From Terfezia claveryi (taxonomy: Eukaryota; Ascomycota; Pezizomycetes; Pezizales; Pezizaceae): a DNA stretch of 64,000 nt. The notes under the pieces are model-generated. The model was given only the letters and a program-made list of their open reading frames with translations. It did not search any database and was not told where the DNA came from. Every line of letters starts with the position of its first letter. Positions within the stretch are counted from its first letter, which is position 1. This document shows, in pieces, positions 12,001 to 25,177 of this stretch. Made by a program: the position numbers and the translations under genes. The stretch is taken from positions 496,001 to 560,000 of the forward strand of contig WHUX01000018.1 of the NCBI GenBank assembly GCA_015179025.1, read 5' to 3'.

Positions 12001-14232
12001 TCCATATGACTGTACTCCGTACGCTCCACTGCCTTCCTCCTCCACCAGTACCGGTATATGTAGATATAGATGCCTAGAATTCAAGTTGTTTGAAAAGCAG
12101 AAAATGGAACAAATGATTATACATGCCGAAGTGTACTGGTTCTCGGACCGAAAGTCGATCCAAGTACGGAGAGGGCTTGCAGCGCAGCTATAGACACATC
12201 TGGCACAAGGCCAACTCATGCATCCTGCACCCACACGCATCAAATTGAGTACTTGTACCTACTGTAATTGTCGTCTACCAAGGTCTCGTGCGCTGCACTC
12301 CATTATACGCCATTACTAGCGCCCGCAAAACCCGCATCTGAACTCCTCCTATTCATCAGTTTAAAGCACAACCAACCTTCGGTGAAGTATGGCAATCCAT
12401 CATTCTCGAGTTGTCCTTTTCCGCGCTGCCCCAGTGACGCGACTTCACAACATTGATTCGATTTGGCATGACGACGAAGTGAAGATACGTAGCAGTTCAA
12501 TTTCAAAATTAAGCCCTCTCGCAAGCGGTGGCGCGTCGCGTAGGCCCCGCAATGTAACAAAGAATCACAGTCTCACTCAAGTTATCCCTTGCCAGTCATT
12601 CAGCTCGCAATTTCTCTAGCCAGATTTCACTAATGGATAGTGAAGATATTTAAGCTTTTCAACCCCCTGCTGTATGTACTCCGCCGTGATAAGTAATTTA
12701 ACCATTGTAGGTAATTACAAGTGCATATGCAATGTGCCCTACAGACCTCTTAGAGAAGCGGTGTGTCAGTGGTACCTCTGGTGCTTCAAAAAGACCTGGT
12801 TTAAATTATGCAAAAATGTGGTTGAATTTGTCGAAACCGAATCTAAATGGTAAAAGAACTCCGTGTAGAGTTCTCGACTGTAAGTTAGAGAGCGCCGGCT
12901 TACATTTGCCTGAGCTCCAGTACAGACAGACTGAACTTGCTGCAAAATAACGCTACGTTCCATGCAAATATCGTACATATATTGGATAGTTTGATATATA
13001 TACTACCATCATATGGCAATCCGTACCGTAGACAACCCTCCAGCCTGTGTCCTCCTCCCCATAATACCCAAGGTACCGTTACATACAACGATCTCGATCA
13101 TGCAGTTTGAGGAGGCGACCGAACGCCGCGAGGCGGGGACCAGAAAGGGTCATTGCATGTCGCATGGCAATTCGATAAAGCAATCATATGGCTGGCCTCG
13201 GGAGGTTGCGGCAACAGGATGCATGCCTAGTACGACAGATAGGGGGGATGCGACCCGGCGTCCACTCCATGCTCCATGCTTGTGCACAATCCAAGCCTTC
13301 CAGCAGGAAATCTTCACACTTTATGCTCCATGTGGATAATGTGCGTATTTCCTTCTGGCACGGATGTTTTTGTATTGATTGTTCCTTCACAATCAATCTT
13401 GTAAAGGAAGGCAAAGTGCAAGGTAGGTAAAAAATTCCGAATTGTATGCATTGAGTAACTGGATGGGAAAAGCTATCATGGATGACAGCATGGTTGCCCA
13501 GTGTCTGACCATGGGCCATGGTTGCAATGGGTACGGGTAGTACCGTAGTTTTCTTGTGGGTCAATAACAACTTCTAATTATTTTTTTTACCCCAATGTTT
13601 TTTTAGAGCACAGCATATGACCCTAACGGAATGTCTGTATACTCCGTCTGGAACTGTGGCTGCATGCTATAGTATTAGTGCTCATAGTTATAGCTCTCCA
13701 GCACGGGATGTGAAGCAGGATTCCAGAGTCTGTGTGCACCAAACCAGTCAGTAGAACTGTGTGGGTGTCAATTCCAGTCCTGCATCTTGTTCTGAAGGAA
13801 TATAGTCGAATGGATCATGACCAACTGACTATTCGCGGCGTTAACGATGCCTGCTTCTGCAAGACCCCCCAAAAAAGGAAAAAAAAAATTGCGTCGAAAC
13901 CAGGCCCAAGATCGGAAACTAAATAAAAAGAACCAAACTTTTTTATCATGTCCACTATGTATGGAGGTGTGGGTCCTGGGGTCTTGCATGCGTGCGTGTA
14001 AGTTAGTGGGTTGATTAGATTTGCGGTGGTGGTGGGTGGTGATAGCCTTGAGGCTCGGGGATTGCAACCTACATATATCACCTCCAGCGCCTTCCCTCCT
14101 GACCCTCTCCCCCAGAATTCCAGGTCTCCAGAATTCAAGGAACGCCGGATCCACAGCTTTGATTGTATTCTCAAAAGCATCTTCCATCTGGCATCTTGAC
14201 AACCTTCACAATTGTCAACGTCGTAGACCAAC
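6010..14232. other. 8.2-kb AT-rich region without a supportable gene
   Basis: Many short open frames, none with a domain, splice structure or convincing codon bias. A perfect 39-bp tandem duplication is listed separately. TACTCCGT octamers recur at about 10,943, 12,013 and 13,639, with a partial match near 12,677. They could be worn transposon ends but are too short to call. Confidence 0.45.
7084..7161. repeat. Perfect 2 x 39-bp tandem duplication
   Basis: Two identical 39-bp units (7084-7122 and 7123-7161), each starting CCTAGAATTC and ending GGGTATATAAA, with no mismatch. Identity in otherwise decayed DNA suggests a recent slippage or repair event. There is no coding context. Confidence 0.9.
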
Positions 14233-15423
14233 ATGAGTAGTGCATTTGGAACCAAGGAGAGTGATAATGAGGCAGTGACTGCCCGTGGATGGAAACAAAG
14301 TGTGGGGAAGAATTGTAAGCAATTATCTCATAATAGTTATTTGTTATGTTGTTAACATGATCTTCCTTTGACAGACGCAATTGCAGCAGTATGCTTCCCT
14401 ATTGGTCGAACTTTGATGCACTACGTCGATCCAAGAGGGCTGAATAGGATTAACAACTAACAATCACTATTTGGTATAGGTGGGCGAATTTCTCGGCACA
14501 TTTCTCTTCCTTTTCTTCGCCTTCGCCGGAACTCAATGTGCAAAGCTCGCCTTCGATCCACTCAAGAAGGAGCAAGGTTTGGCTGAGGATGCCATACCGA
14601 CAGTTGGATTCCTCCTTTATGTTGCCTTAGCTTTCGGTTTCTCCCTGGCAGTCAATGTCTGGATCTTCTACCGTATTAGTGGAGGTATTTTCAACCCCGC
14701 TGTGACACTGGGAGTAGTGTTGCTCGGTGCGATGCCACCACTGAAGGGTGTGTTTCTGGTCGCAGCCCAGTTTACTGGAGGGATCTTTGCTGCTGGCATG
14801 GTTGAGCTTCTTCTTCCCGGAAATCTTTCAGTAAATACAGGATTGGGTGGTGGAATCAATACGGCTCAGGGACTTTTCCTAGAGGCATTCCTCACATTTG
14901 AGCTGACCTTGACTATTTATATGCTTGCCGTTGAGAAGGTATTATCATTCTACCGCTTGTTCCCATCATGCGTCATACTAATACCTCTTATGCAGCACCG
15001 AGCCACATTCATGGCACCAATTGGAATCGGCCTCGCTCTCTTCATTGCTCATCTCTGTGGTATCTTTTTCACTGGCTCGTCCCTGAACCCAGCTCGCTCT
15101 TTCGGTCCTGCTGTCATCACTAGGGATTTTCCTACGTATCACTGGATCTACTGTAAGTCTAGTTTCTTCTTTTATCTCTCATAACACGGATTTTAACATC
15201 AATTTTCACAGGGGTCGGTCCATGTCTCGGCTCTGTCGCTGCAACTGGCTTTTATAAGCTTCTTCTTTTGCTCGAGTACAAGACAGCCAATCCAGGGCAG
15301 GACTTTGATGGTCTTCACCATACTGGAACAGGTTTTGAGCACTCTCACGCTTCCAATTCTGTCAGCGGTGGTACAATGAGCCGTGATGAGATCCAGGCTA
15401 TTAGAGGATCAGAGAGCGTCTAA
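14233..15423 (+). CDS. Aquaporin (MIP family), five exons, 307 aa
   Basis: Exons by conceptual splicing: 14233-14314, 14375-14388, 14480-14938, 14996-15152 and 15212-15423. All introns are GT..AG (60, 91, 57 and 59 nt) and the joined frame stays open for 307 codons. The product is a plasma-membrane or organelle water channel: both pore motifs are present, NPA at about residues 104-106 (GGIFNPAVTLG) and 216-218 (SLNPARSFGPAV). The NPARSFGP context and a histidine in helix 5 (FIAHLCG) fit an orthodox water channel rather than an aquaglyceroporin. The N-terminal tail (about 27 residues) is polar; the C-terminal tail is cytoplasmic-like and Ser/Gly-rich. The second exon is only 14 nt (encoding YAIAA with its neighbours), yet it restores the expected start of helix 1 (VGEFLGTFLFLFFAFAGTQ). 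The start is the only in-frame ATG of exon 1. No regulatory element is visible. Confidence 0.9.
14375..14388 (+). other. 14-nt microexon of the aquaporin gene
   Basis: Bounded by a TTTGACAG acceptor upstream and a GTATGC donor downstream. Skipping it (joining 14314 to 14480) or retaining the second intron breaks the frame, while including it gives a continuous aquaporin N-terminus. Confidence 0.75.
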
Positions 15424-18400
15424 ATTTAAACACATTAGATCGGTTACGGCATTCAGGATCTGGCGCCAATTGGTTGCACCCCTTTCGGTTTTTTTTTGGC
15501 ACCTTCGCCTTTAGGGTTTCGATTTTCCTGGAGTTTTTGATTCTATTGACTACAGCAAAATGGTAGTCTTCTTTTTTCTTTTTCATTTTTTCCTAGGTTG
15601 GGGACTAAAGTTTGTTGGAGGGGACAAAAGCAATTGGACACAAGGAGTTTAATCTGCATTGGGTGTATCTTTTGGTATTTGTATCATGGCCGACTGTGGA
15701 GGGCGAGAGCAATTAATCTGCTCTGCTTTCTCCAGGATCAAGGGGTTAATCTCGGTTGCGTGTTTCGGTTTATTTCCAGGTTAGGTGTAATCGAAGTGTA
15801 ATATTGCCAGTGAATTTGTTCTTGAGGTTTGTTGATATTTTCGTGCTAGGTTAGCAACATTTCTAAGTAAGCTATACTCCAGTATCTACCCCACTGTTTA
15901 ACCTATCTTACGAACCCAGTATGGTGTAATACCGACTTCCTCTAGGCGATATCGCTGCTCTAGATCTGTTAGCAATCCAAGTGTCGATGTAGGGTTATGG
16001 ATATCATAAACTCACGTTGTTAAAGTAATTAATAACCAAACTTAGAACAGCAGTCCCTGAAAAGTTTCCTTATTCTTCTGAACTGGCGGCTGCAGCTCGC
16101 TCTTATGGATATATACCCTTGCCTCAACTTGCGTCGATCATTTCGTGGATTTTCTTCCCGGTACCTTTGAAAGAGAAATCCCACGAGTGACGTCAAAGTT
16201 TGAGAAAACTTGCCGCTAATTGAAAAGATCAACATTTGGCGGCGCGTATGTAGAATCGAATAAGGTGGTACACACTTAAGCAGCACCTAGGTATTGAAGT
16301 CTGGCTTCGAGGCTAAGTATAGGCACTGGCGCAAGCATGTACGAGTAGACATCGCTAGATGCAGCTTCAAAAATAGTCAAATTAAAAGACTTATTCTAGG
16401 CCAGAAAGTAGACCTTGTTAGCGTAGGGTTATGGTATCATAGGAGGACCGGCGCATGGGAAACAGTATTCAAGTAGTTAGGTAACCGATACTTCATGGGT
16501 ATGATAAATCGATACATCGATCACGGTTTCTGATTTTATAGTTTTGTCGCTATAACGCTGATATTCATATGTAAACTCCTATCCTCTTCCCTAGGTAAGT
16601 ATAAAAGATAGTCGTATGAACCTTAGCTATGCAAGTACGCGTTTATGTAACGCTCACCGAAAGTACTCTCAAATAGCTAGTATATTAACTTGCAGGTCTA
16701 TATAAGCATGATCTATAGTCTAGTAAATGAAAGTAATTCCTACCCAGGTAAGTAGCTATATTTGTGTATGTACTTGACTTGAGAACTTCAATAAGATATA
16801 GTACTTACAACTAGTAGTCTTATATATACTGTACATATGCCTGGTTTATAATGGAGAGTCATGCGGTAAGATCATACTAATCATGTGCTTGATCAGACTA
16901 CACTACCCGAGGCGTAGGGTGCTGAAGTGGCCAATAGACGGTAGGTGTCATGATCAGGTGAGATAAAACGGCTCAGGGTAATTTGGAACATGTTATCTAG
17001 TGTGCGAATGTTAGCCACTTAGCATTTTGCCTTGACCTACACCGATTTTATCAGCACTACAGCCAACATTGCTTTAGCTGTCTGGGGTTTCAATCGGGGA
17101 TACTGCTAGCTCCTTGTTAAAATCGATAATCGTCTGAAAAAAATCAAATCTATCAAAACACTATCCTAAGTTTCCATCCGAGATCTAGTGAACAGGACCA
17201 GCCTAATCGACGCTACACCGAAGGCGCAGGGTAAACCGCTTTACATTGCCCTAGGTAGTATAGTTATATGAGCTTTTAGCTGATGCGCGAAATTCAATAA
17301 GGTGTGTTACGAACGGAAATTGTATAGAGACACTTGACTATGAGTATTCAATGCTATTCAAGGCCAGGGCATTGAAACTCGTGCTGGAAGATTTCGTGAA
17401 TATACTTTATATATGGAGGCCCTGATTTGGGATTTGAACACCATGCTTGCAAATTTTACTTCAAATTATTATTGGAATTTTGGCGGAGGATACTGGTTTG
17501 TATAACTAGCACTTTAACATTCTAGAAGTTGCGATATAAACATAAAAAAATGTTGAATTGATGATCTGTAAACCAGTTGGAAGGGATGCACAAATGGGAA
17601 CCTAAAGCATCTTACTTCTGACACGAAGTGCCGGGGCTGTACTAGATATTAACCACGAACCATGTTTGCAAGACAAATCTATATCCTCTCGTGCACATGA
17701 TATGAGGGCGCTACGTCGTACGTAAAAGCGGTTTACGAGACATAGACTAGTCGCCCGTATATACTCACTCACCTATAGGAGATCCCGAAGAGGAGAAAAG
17801 GTAGCCTAGCGTGCATTGTTAATAGCCAGTGGAGCTTGAAAGACCCAATGAGCCCAATCGTCAAAATCGAACGATTTATAAATTTAGATGTAAGCGCAGG
17901 ATTTGTACATCAACCAAACTATTGAGTGTTCTCTAATACCTCAAAACCACTTCAGATTGTTGAACAGAGCCCTACATATCTAGGTAGACTATGAAGACCT
18001 AACCTGAAGCAAGGCATAAGCGGCAGTGCGTATGTTCATCCAAGGGTCATCGAATATTCAGCGAACATACTATAGTCCACTATGTACAATCACAGGATTG
18101 ACCACCTCAGAGCCTCCCGCTATCCAGGTCTTCTCAAATCATGCAATAGGTATTTATCACTGTTAGTATTCAGCATTTCTTGGGAGGTTAATAAAGCACC
18201 ATACCTCAATTCTAAGAAAACAAGAAAACATCTATATTATCAAGGCAACCGTGGATTTGATCACCGGCATATGGCTCCATATAGTATGTAGCCTGTCTCT
18301 CACTGTATATACATATTGCAATTTCCAATACCATCTAGAATGCCGATGTTTGAAGCCCCAAAATAGCTCCCCGATTTTCAACTTGCCGGCGCTAGGAGGC

Positions 18401-21018
18401 CTAAGGGAAGGAGCTTCAGCAGCTGTACGATAACTTGAGCTTAAATCCGCCATCTTGCCTGCACACAAGCCAGTGAATGTTTCTGTATGAATCATAACAT
18501 CAAGTGGACATAATAGGATTTCAAGGAGGTACCAACTAGACTAGAGTGCCAATTGCGTTGTACGATAAATTTTGCAGCTCTTTTACAACTAGATTCTCGC
18601 GAGGGATTGTCAAAACAATATCCCTCTGCTCCCGTGACACAGTATACATCACCACATATACGTATATTTGTTCCGGCCTAGTCACGACAGACGTGTTTTT
18701 CATGCATAGCCCGGTTTGTTGATGACTGAACCCACAAATTGACTGGTCTGCCCAGTCATCATGGCCCGTCTAAATGAATGAAACTGTCGGTCAGAAAAAG
18801 AGTGAATTGTTTAAAATTAATTATCATCTTATTAATTATACACGGTGACGCTTATTTATTCCACATTGCTTTCCTCTTCCTCTTCCTCTTCCTCTTCCTC
18901 TGATATCGCTCTTCCCTCTGCCTCCTTATCCATAGCACCCCGCTCACTATATAACAGCCAATTGCATTACCTGTACCTCGTGGATGGCAATGTGCGAGCT
19001 GCCTTGAAACAGCCGCACAAGTTGTTTGTGCAGTGTGTAGGAAAACCTCTGAGCTGGGGAATTTGGCTCTGTTTATATCTTCTTTGCTTGTCGTTCTATT
19101 TCTCATTCTTTTGAATACCCGCTTTTTATCCGCATCTCCAAATTATGCCCCACCGAGTGGAGTTCAACTCCATTTCTTATTTTGCGGACTCACATTGACG
19201 CTGCTAGCTTCGCTGGACCGGAAAAGTCCATTTTATGTGGTAGTAGCGACTGGACCAGTCATGTCATGAAAAGCCCGCTGTCGTGACCGGGCCAGAACAT
19301 ATTCAAATATAACTATGTATAGAGAAAAAGGGAAGAAAAAGAGACGCGGGGCACTAGTAAACATAAATAAAATCAATATTATTTAATTTTACAGAATTTT
19401 GTTAAGAGGAAGTATGAGTATTCGGAGTAGCGGAACATTTGTATATTCAAGGTGTGACTTGACCTCTATAGGTTCGAGGCAATGGTAGGACTACCTATTG
19501 GACGGAGCTCTAAATACATGCGAACATCAGTTCTATACTTTTGACCCCTTACTATGACTGCTATTACTTTTGGTCTCTTTAGGCTGGCATGATTCTTCTT
19601 CACTTACAATGTAAACATATATATCCCGCCTAAGATTAATTACTCACTATAGGGGCCTGTCTATGAGTGCTCATATATGCATGTTTACACTACAATAAAG
19701 CATCAAAGCATCAAAGTCACGTGGCCTGAGGACTTTGTATCTATTGTACTGTAAGGTCTCGTTCTCCATTATTCATGGTCTTGGCGCCAAAGCTGCCATC
19801 ATTTAAAATAGGAAAGGGGAAAAGACTTTTGTTCCGCGCCTGCGTACGAGACATGTCTTCACAATATGAATTTACATGGATCTTTGTGTTACTATATTCT
19901 CGTGCCCCCACGCGGACTAACAGATGCAATTCTCCATGAACCCCTGCTCTGCGGCTCGGTTTCATCGACAAACAGGCTGCGCACTCGGCTGCACGGCAAC
20001 CCGCACGGAGTTCGGAAAACCAAAAAAGCGGTTGGGCTACGTCCCCACACACTTATATTTAATTCGAAATTTCCTATGACCCATACCCACGTAAGCTGTT
20101 GACGACTCATTTGCGTATGGTGAACCGGAGGAACCGCAGAGTCGGAATAATTAACTCTCCGTTGATATAGCAAGGCGCACATGTGGGCTCTCGCCAGGCG
20201 ACACAGCACTACTCTTGGCAGCCATCGCCATTATTATTGGACAATTTTATCGCAAACGTCATGTTATTCATGATGCATGCATTTTTCTAGGCTGAACTAC
20301 GTATACATCTGGTCTTTATTGAATCAACTTCAGTCACACTGGTTTGTTGAAGCAAACCAATGCCTCAACTTCCCGAACCATGTAGTCATATCGCCCTGCA
20401 CTCTGCTAAAACACCACTGTGAGAATTTGTTTGGTTATACGTACGTACTGTGATACAATACTAATCCACAGAGAGGAATTTAAACCCGGAACTTTGAGGC
20501 TTATATATACGGATATACGTAAATCGGTAACACACCGTCTTTTTCATTTACAGGGCCCTAGTTTATGCAGCAGGAAACATAGCCCAACGGTTGACGGCGC
20601 TATGTAGACATGTATTGCCTAAACTGGATGGCCTAAAGCACTATTTTCGTCCATTGGGCCTGGGGTTACATTGCTCTCGATGCCTCAGGATCTGCCAGAA
20701 TTGTATGCTAGTGACTCTAGATTCTTCCAAGATATTTAATAGTCATACGCCGTCCCGATCCACAAAGTACAGGAATCAAGCGAGAACATTCACAACAAGC
20801 AGAACTTTTGGAAGTTAATGAGGACCACAATCTGACGACGTTATACACCCAGCAAAGTGCAGCAATATTCCGATTTCGTCCGTTTCTGACATATTGGGCA
20901 GGGCCTGGGGCACTTTTCACAACAGTCAATCCGCAATTATATTACGGTTCGGTACTGCTATAGTTTAACGAAGCTTTAGAGCTTGGACGGTTAGACAATA
21001 CTTTCAACAAAGAACTCC
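15424..21018. other. 5.6-kb AT-rich region without a supportable gene
   Basis: Short unconnected open frames only. It includes the aquaporin 3' flank, a (CCTCTT)n microsatellite (separate entry) and the RTA1-like gene's upstream region. Nothing recognisable in translations of the longer frames at 19.8-20.2 kb. Confidence 0.45.
18871..18901. repeat. (CCTCTT)n microsatellite
   Basis: About five uninterrupted copies of the hexamer CCTCTT, pyrimidine-only on the plus strand. Confidence 0.9.
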
Positions 21019-22195
21019 ATGGATTCAAGCCTTAGTCCCTATAATTCGACAAGTCCATGCTTCGGGCTGACTGTCGAAGAGTGCATGTTTGAAAACAGCC
21101 CATGGGAATACCGGCCTTCACTAGCCCTCAATGGCCTACTCGTGGGAATCTTTGGCGCCTCCCTGGCGGCACATTTCATTCAAGGGATATGCTGGAAAAC
21201 CTGGGGCTTTTTCATTGCAATGGTACTTGGCAATGTTTGTAAGTTTGCCTATTTGACCTCTTATTAGTTTCTAACTCCATACTAACGTGAGTGGGAGTCA
21301 ATAGGTGAAGTCATAGGGTACATCGGCAGGATCATGGCGTACAATGACATAGAAGGGCAAACCCCATTCCTGTAAGTGCCTTATGAGAAGATGAGTCCGT
21401 AGCCCGAGAGCATTTGCTAATTGCACGGCTTGTAGAATCCAAATTTGCTGCCTTACGTTTGCGCCAGCCTTCTTCGCAGCTGGAATCTATCTCTGCCTCT
21501 CACGAATCGTAATCGTGTTCGGTGCCGACATATCTCGCATACCCCCAAAGTGGTATACCTACATTTTCGTCGCCTGTGACTTCTTTTCCCTCGTATTACA
21601 GGGTGCAGGAGGTGGAATTGCGTCTACCGCTGCGAGTGCCAACAAGAGTCCCCAGCCTGGCACAAACGTGATGCTTGCGGGTTTGGGATTCCAGGTCTTC
21701 ACCTTGGTTATCTTCATTATTCTTTGTGCCGAATATGCTTGGAGAGTGATGCAGCGTGTCAAATCTGGTGGACAACTCGACCCTGTCCATGCGAAGCTCA
21801 GGCAGAGCAAGAGATTCAGGGGATTCTTGGCTGCCCTGGCCATCAGTACAATCTGTATCTTGATCAGAAGTATCTTCCGTGTTGTGGAGATGGCTGAAGG
21901 ATGGAGTGGTTCTTTGATGGCGAACCAAACACTTTTCTTTGTCCTGGAGGGAGTGTAGGTCCCCAAGATTTCCCCCTCTACATCGATTATCCTCTAATTG
22001 TGTTCTTATAGGATGGTTGCTGTTGCTGTAATCATTCTGAATCTCTTTCACCCAGGATGGTGCTTTGCAGAAGGATACAACGTGTCAAACACCAGCATCA
22101 AGTCGGATCCTACCTATGACCGTGGCTCTGAAGTAGAACTCGCTAGTACCAAGAGGCAGCAGCCCATGATGGCGGGGCTTAATAGATCTTCTTAG
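21019..22195 (+). CDS. RTA1-like seven-helix membrane protein, four exons, 329 aa
   Basis: Exons: 21019-21238, 21305-21371, 21436-21954 and 22012-22195. Introns are 66, 64 and 57 nt, all GT..AG (two GTAAGT donors, one GTAGGT). The joined protein has seven hydrophobic segments and the RTA1 family signature: YRPSLALNGLLVGIFGASL in helix 1, EVIGYIGR after helix 2, APAFFAAGIYLCLSRIV, FVACDFFSLVLQGAGGGIA, then RSIFRVVEMAEGWSG before the last loop. By family knowledge (RTA1, RTM1, RSB1) it is a plasma-membrane protein linked to lipid translocation and resistance to toxic lipophiles; the exact substrate is unknown. The C-terminal tail is polar. The start is the first ATG before helix 1. Length matches the usual 300-350 aa. 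The 3' flank (22,330-22,365) carries a run of T followed by A. Confidence 0.88.
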
Positions 22196-22928
22196 TTTGG
22201 CTGGCACCATCACTGGTGCTCCTTCTGTTGGATATATATACTGTATCTGATTTGGTCCATTTGGGTCGGCTGGGATCCAACTTTCTACTTTCTTTTATGG
22301 ACTCTGTCTTGGGCGTTATTTGATGGTGGATACCTTTTTTTTAATTTTTTTTTTTTAAAAAAATACTCGTTTCTCCAGTTCGGACCCAGTAAGGGGGGAT
22401 ACATTTTGGATTTGCGTGAGAATGGGAAATTGTTATATAGGCTGGGTTCTAGAGGGCAGCGGGGCGGGCATATTATACAGCGGAAAGGGATACATATTGA
22501 TTCGTTTGATGGTTTTGTTAAGTATATTTGTATGGACAATAATACCTGTTGTCTTTTGTTCTTAATTTAAGGTCGGCATCTGAGTACGAGCAGATTATAG
22601 TAGACTATATTCCTCAATGAACCTTACTGATTTCTTGCTTTCAGTCGCAGCCATTGTATGAACTTGAAGCTGGTCTTGCAGTACTTACAAGCCGTTACAC
22701 GATGAGCCATCAGTAGGCGAACTAAAGGGCCAACCTATCGGGGGACGACAACGTTTCAAGACACCAGGAGGGAATCATTCTTATCTCCGAGTGTTAAAGG
22801 TATAGTGAACTCTCGATACAAGCGAGTCTTCAGGACGGTTGCTAAATGAGCTACAGGTTCCTTTTGTTCCATACTCATGATACCTCTGAATTACTTCTTC
22901 TGCTTTGATTGTTCAATTGTACATATCT
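22196..22928. other. Gene-free stretch after the RTA1-like gene
   Basis: 3' flank with an oligo(T)/oligo(A) tract near 22,336-22,362. No gene seen. Confidence 0.5.
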
Positions 22929-23039
22929 GCCGGACCTGATAGACTAACTTGTCTATCCTAAATCCACGCAAGTTTCCGAGTGATTCATCATAACCTTCGC
23001 CAGGACCGCATATGCGAACTAAGCATTTTTTTAAAAAAT
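22929..23039 (+). mobile_element. SINE-like poly(A)-ended repeat, copy 3 (diverged)
   Basis: Aligns over its whole length to the copies at 1,629 and 25,069. Most differences are C to T or G to A: AAGTTTCCGAGTGATTCATC here against GGGTTCCCGGGTGGCTCATC in copy 1. It ends in a mixed T/A run. The transition bias is what RIP would leave on a repeat. Confidence 0.5.
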
Positions 23040-23116
23040 AGTACCGGTCACGTGAAGGTATGCACGTACGTTATTGTAGCAATATTATTTGCATTACTAA
23101 GCAAATACCTAAGAAA

Positions 23117-23169
23117 CTTTAGTCTGGTTGGCACAACACTACGAGGGTGTTGTGCCAACCAGACTAAAG
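23117..23169. repeat. Near-perfect palindrome, 22-23 bp arms and 7-nt spacer
   Basis: Left arm 23118-23139 (starting TTTAGTCTGGTTGGCACAAC) is exactly complementary to 23147-23168; one further C/G pair extends it. The spacer is TACGAGG. The flanks share AAGAAACTT on both sides. The arm core GTCTGGTTGGCAC, next to TA, also occurs singly at 29,676-29,691 (inverted) and 40,517-40,535. It may be the two ends of a Tc1/mariner-type MITE with almost no interior, or a fold-back remnant. Confidence 0.75.
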
Positions 23170-25068
23170 AAACTTCTATACAGCAGACTCCTAAGCTCGG
23201 GTCTTGGTATGAGACTCCAATAGCACAAAAGTACAAATGTATGTCCGATATACGATATATGATAACGATATAAGAATACATTCGATGTTAGAGATGGTTC
23301 AAGTGCCAAAACAAATGCCAAAATATAAAATCAAGGGTTATTCTCATAGCTGATGAAATGTTTTTATAGCCGCCTGATGGGATTCTTATATCGAGAGTGT
23401 TCTGCATATAGAGAGTTTCTTATTTTCCTATATAAATCCCAATCACATACATCAAGAGGTTTCTTATAGCGGGGGTTGCTTATATCTAGAGTTCAATGTA
23501 GCGCTATATTCACTGTAGCCAACGTAAAATAACCAGTGAATAATCAATACTGGCTTCTCCTGCGGCCAAGGCACACTCGCCTTCGAAATGAGAAAGCGTG
23601 ACCTACTACATTGAAGCAACCTTCGAATTCAGCCTTTGAAACTGAAAAGCTTAAGCATGCACATGCCTCAGCTCAGGCGTCCTTCCCTAGGCTAAACCCT
23701 TAACTGTAACCCTAGGCTTATTTATGACCCCATTCCACAGACCATAGGAACTTCGCCATAGTAGGTGCACGTTGGCTCCTAAAGTAAGACCGACCCTCCC
23801 TATCTTCCTTGACACCCCTGACGGGTTCTGGTCCATTCCATTCTCTCTGTGTAGGAGTGTAGATTAGATTATAACGTTCTCCGGTTCGTCGTGGTTTCTT
23901 ATTGGGGCCGCATACAAGTAAAATATATTTTATTCATGATTTTATAATTATTCCAGCTTGGCTTTGGCTCGTCCCGCGGGACGATATCGTAGCGAATCGT
24001 AATCGCGGACTCAGTTGACACATCTCCCAAAGGCACTAATACAAATGCATTGGCTATGACTGCTTATATACTAGCTATTTTAATGTCTACGATCTTGACT
24101 TCGACGTCGACTAAGTCCGAATTAGGCTAGATATAGTACATATCATGTCCAGAAAGCCAAAGTATGATCCGCACCACACCGTTTTGATAATTTATGCCAT
24201 AGTCCCATTTGATAAAATTTTGTCAAAATTCACCATAGCCTCAGATTATCAAGTCCAAGAGACTAGCATAGCTGCTTGAAACCTCTCCCCAAAAAACATA
24301 TCAACTTCGTGATAACCCTGTACGGGCATCTAGACCTCCGACCATGTTGAACCGCGGTGCTCGTATGGCTTCAAGGGTGGAACACCAGATATCGATGGGG
24401 ATGAAGGCTCGACGAGGACGTTATAGTGGAATTCAAAAACAGACGAGGGATTGAATGGGGAAGCATATCCTTACACATACATATATATGTATATCCGCTA
24501 AATTTTCTCTGAGTGCAATTCTGTTATAATTAATCAGTAATCAGAACCCTTTTTGATGAGCTTTCCTGCAGGGGGTGTGGGGGGTTTGATTCACATCTGG
24601 AATTATAGTATCCCGGCTCCGGTACAGTGTAGAGTTACACCATCCAGCCCGCCTTAGATGTTAATAGCAGCTTTCACTGCGCGAGGAAGTGTAAGTGGAC
24701 CGTTGGTACTTACCGGTGAAGTCTAAGATTGGGCTCCACAAGTGATACCTTCAAATTTAGCGAACATGACCCCCCAAAAAATAATAACGTAGGGGATTTA
24801 ATGAGAAAAGGAACTAGTAAAGATACAGCGTACTTGTGGTAGCCCATGAAAGTTCCCATCCATATGGTACGAGTAACCGATGTTTCACTGATGCTGCTTC
24901 AACTCAATTCTACTATGTATATCGATAAGCATCACTACAGGTGTCAGAAGTGCCATTCATGTTATGTACGATACAATTTAAGAGAGCACAGGGCGGGTAG
25001 CTAAACCAATTAACATAGTCTTGGCCAATATGGGCCGGGGTAGCCGAGCCTACTGTATGTGTATCTAG
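23170..25068. other. Gene-free AT-rich stretch
   Basis: No supportable gene. A few GC-richer patches (23,560-23,780) yield no recognisable product in any frame I checked. Confidence 0.45.
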
Positions 25069-25177
25069 CGTGGACCTGATAACTTGCCTTGTCCTTGAAT
25101 CCACCCGGGTTCCCTGGTGGCTCATCATGGTCCCCTTAAGGGGACTGCATATGAGTAATGAGTCTTTATAAAAAAAA
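25069..25177 (+). mobile_element. SINE-like poly(A)-ended repeat, copy 2
   Basis: Shares CTTGCCTTGTCC, ATCCACSCGGGTTCC, GGTGGCTCATCATGGTC and GCATATGAGT with copy 1 and ends in an A-run (about 25,170-25,177). It is closer to copy 1 than to copy 3. Confidence 0.5.

Noticed and set aside
10943..13650. Recurrent TACTCCGT octamers as a dispersed transposon end
   Set aside because: Too short and not in paired inverted arrangement here; could be chance or a worn MITE family.
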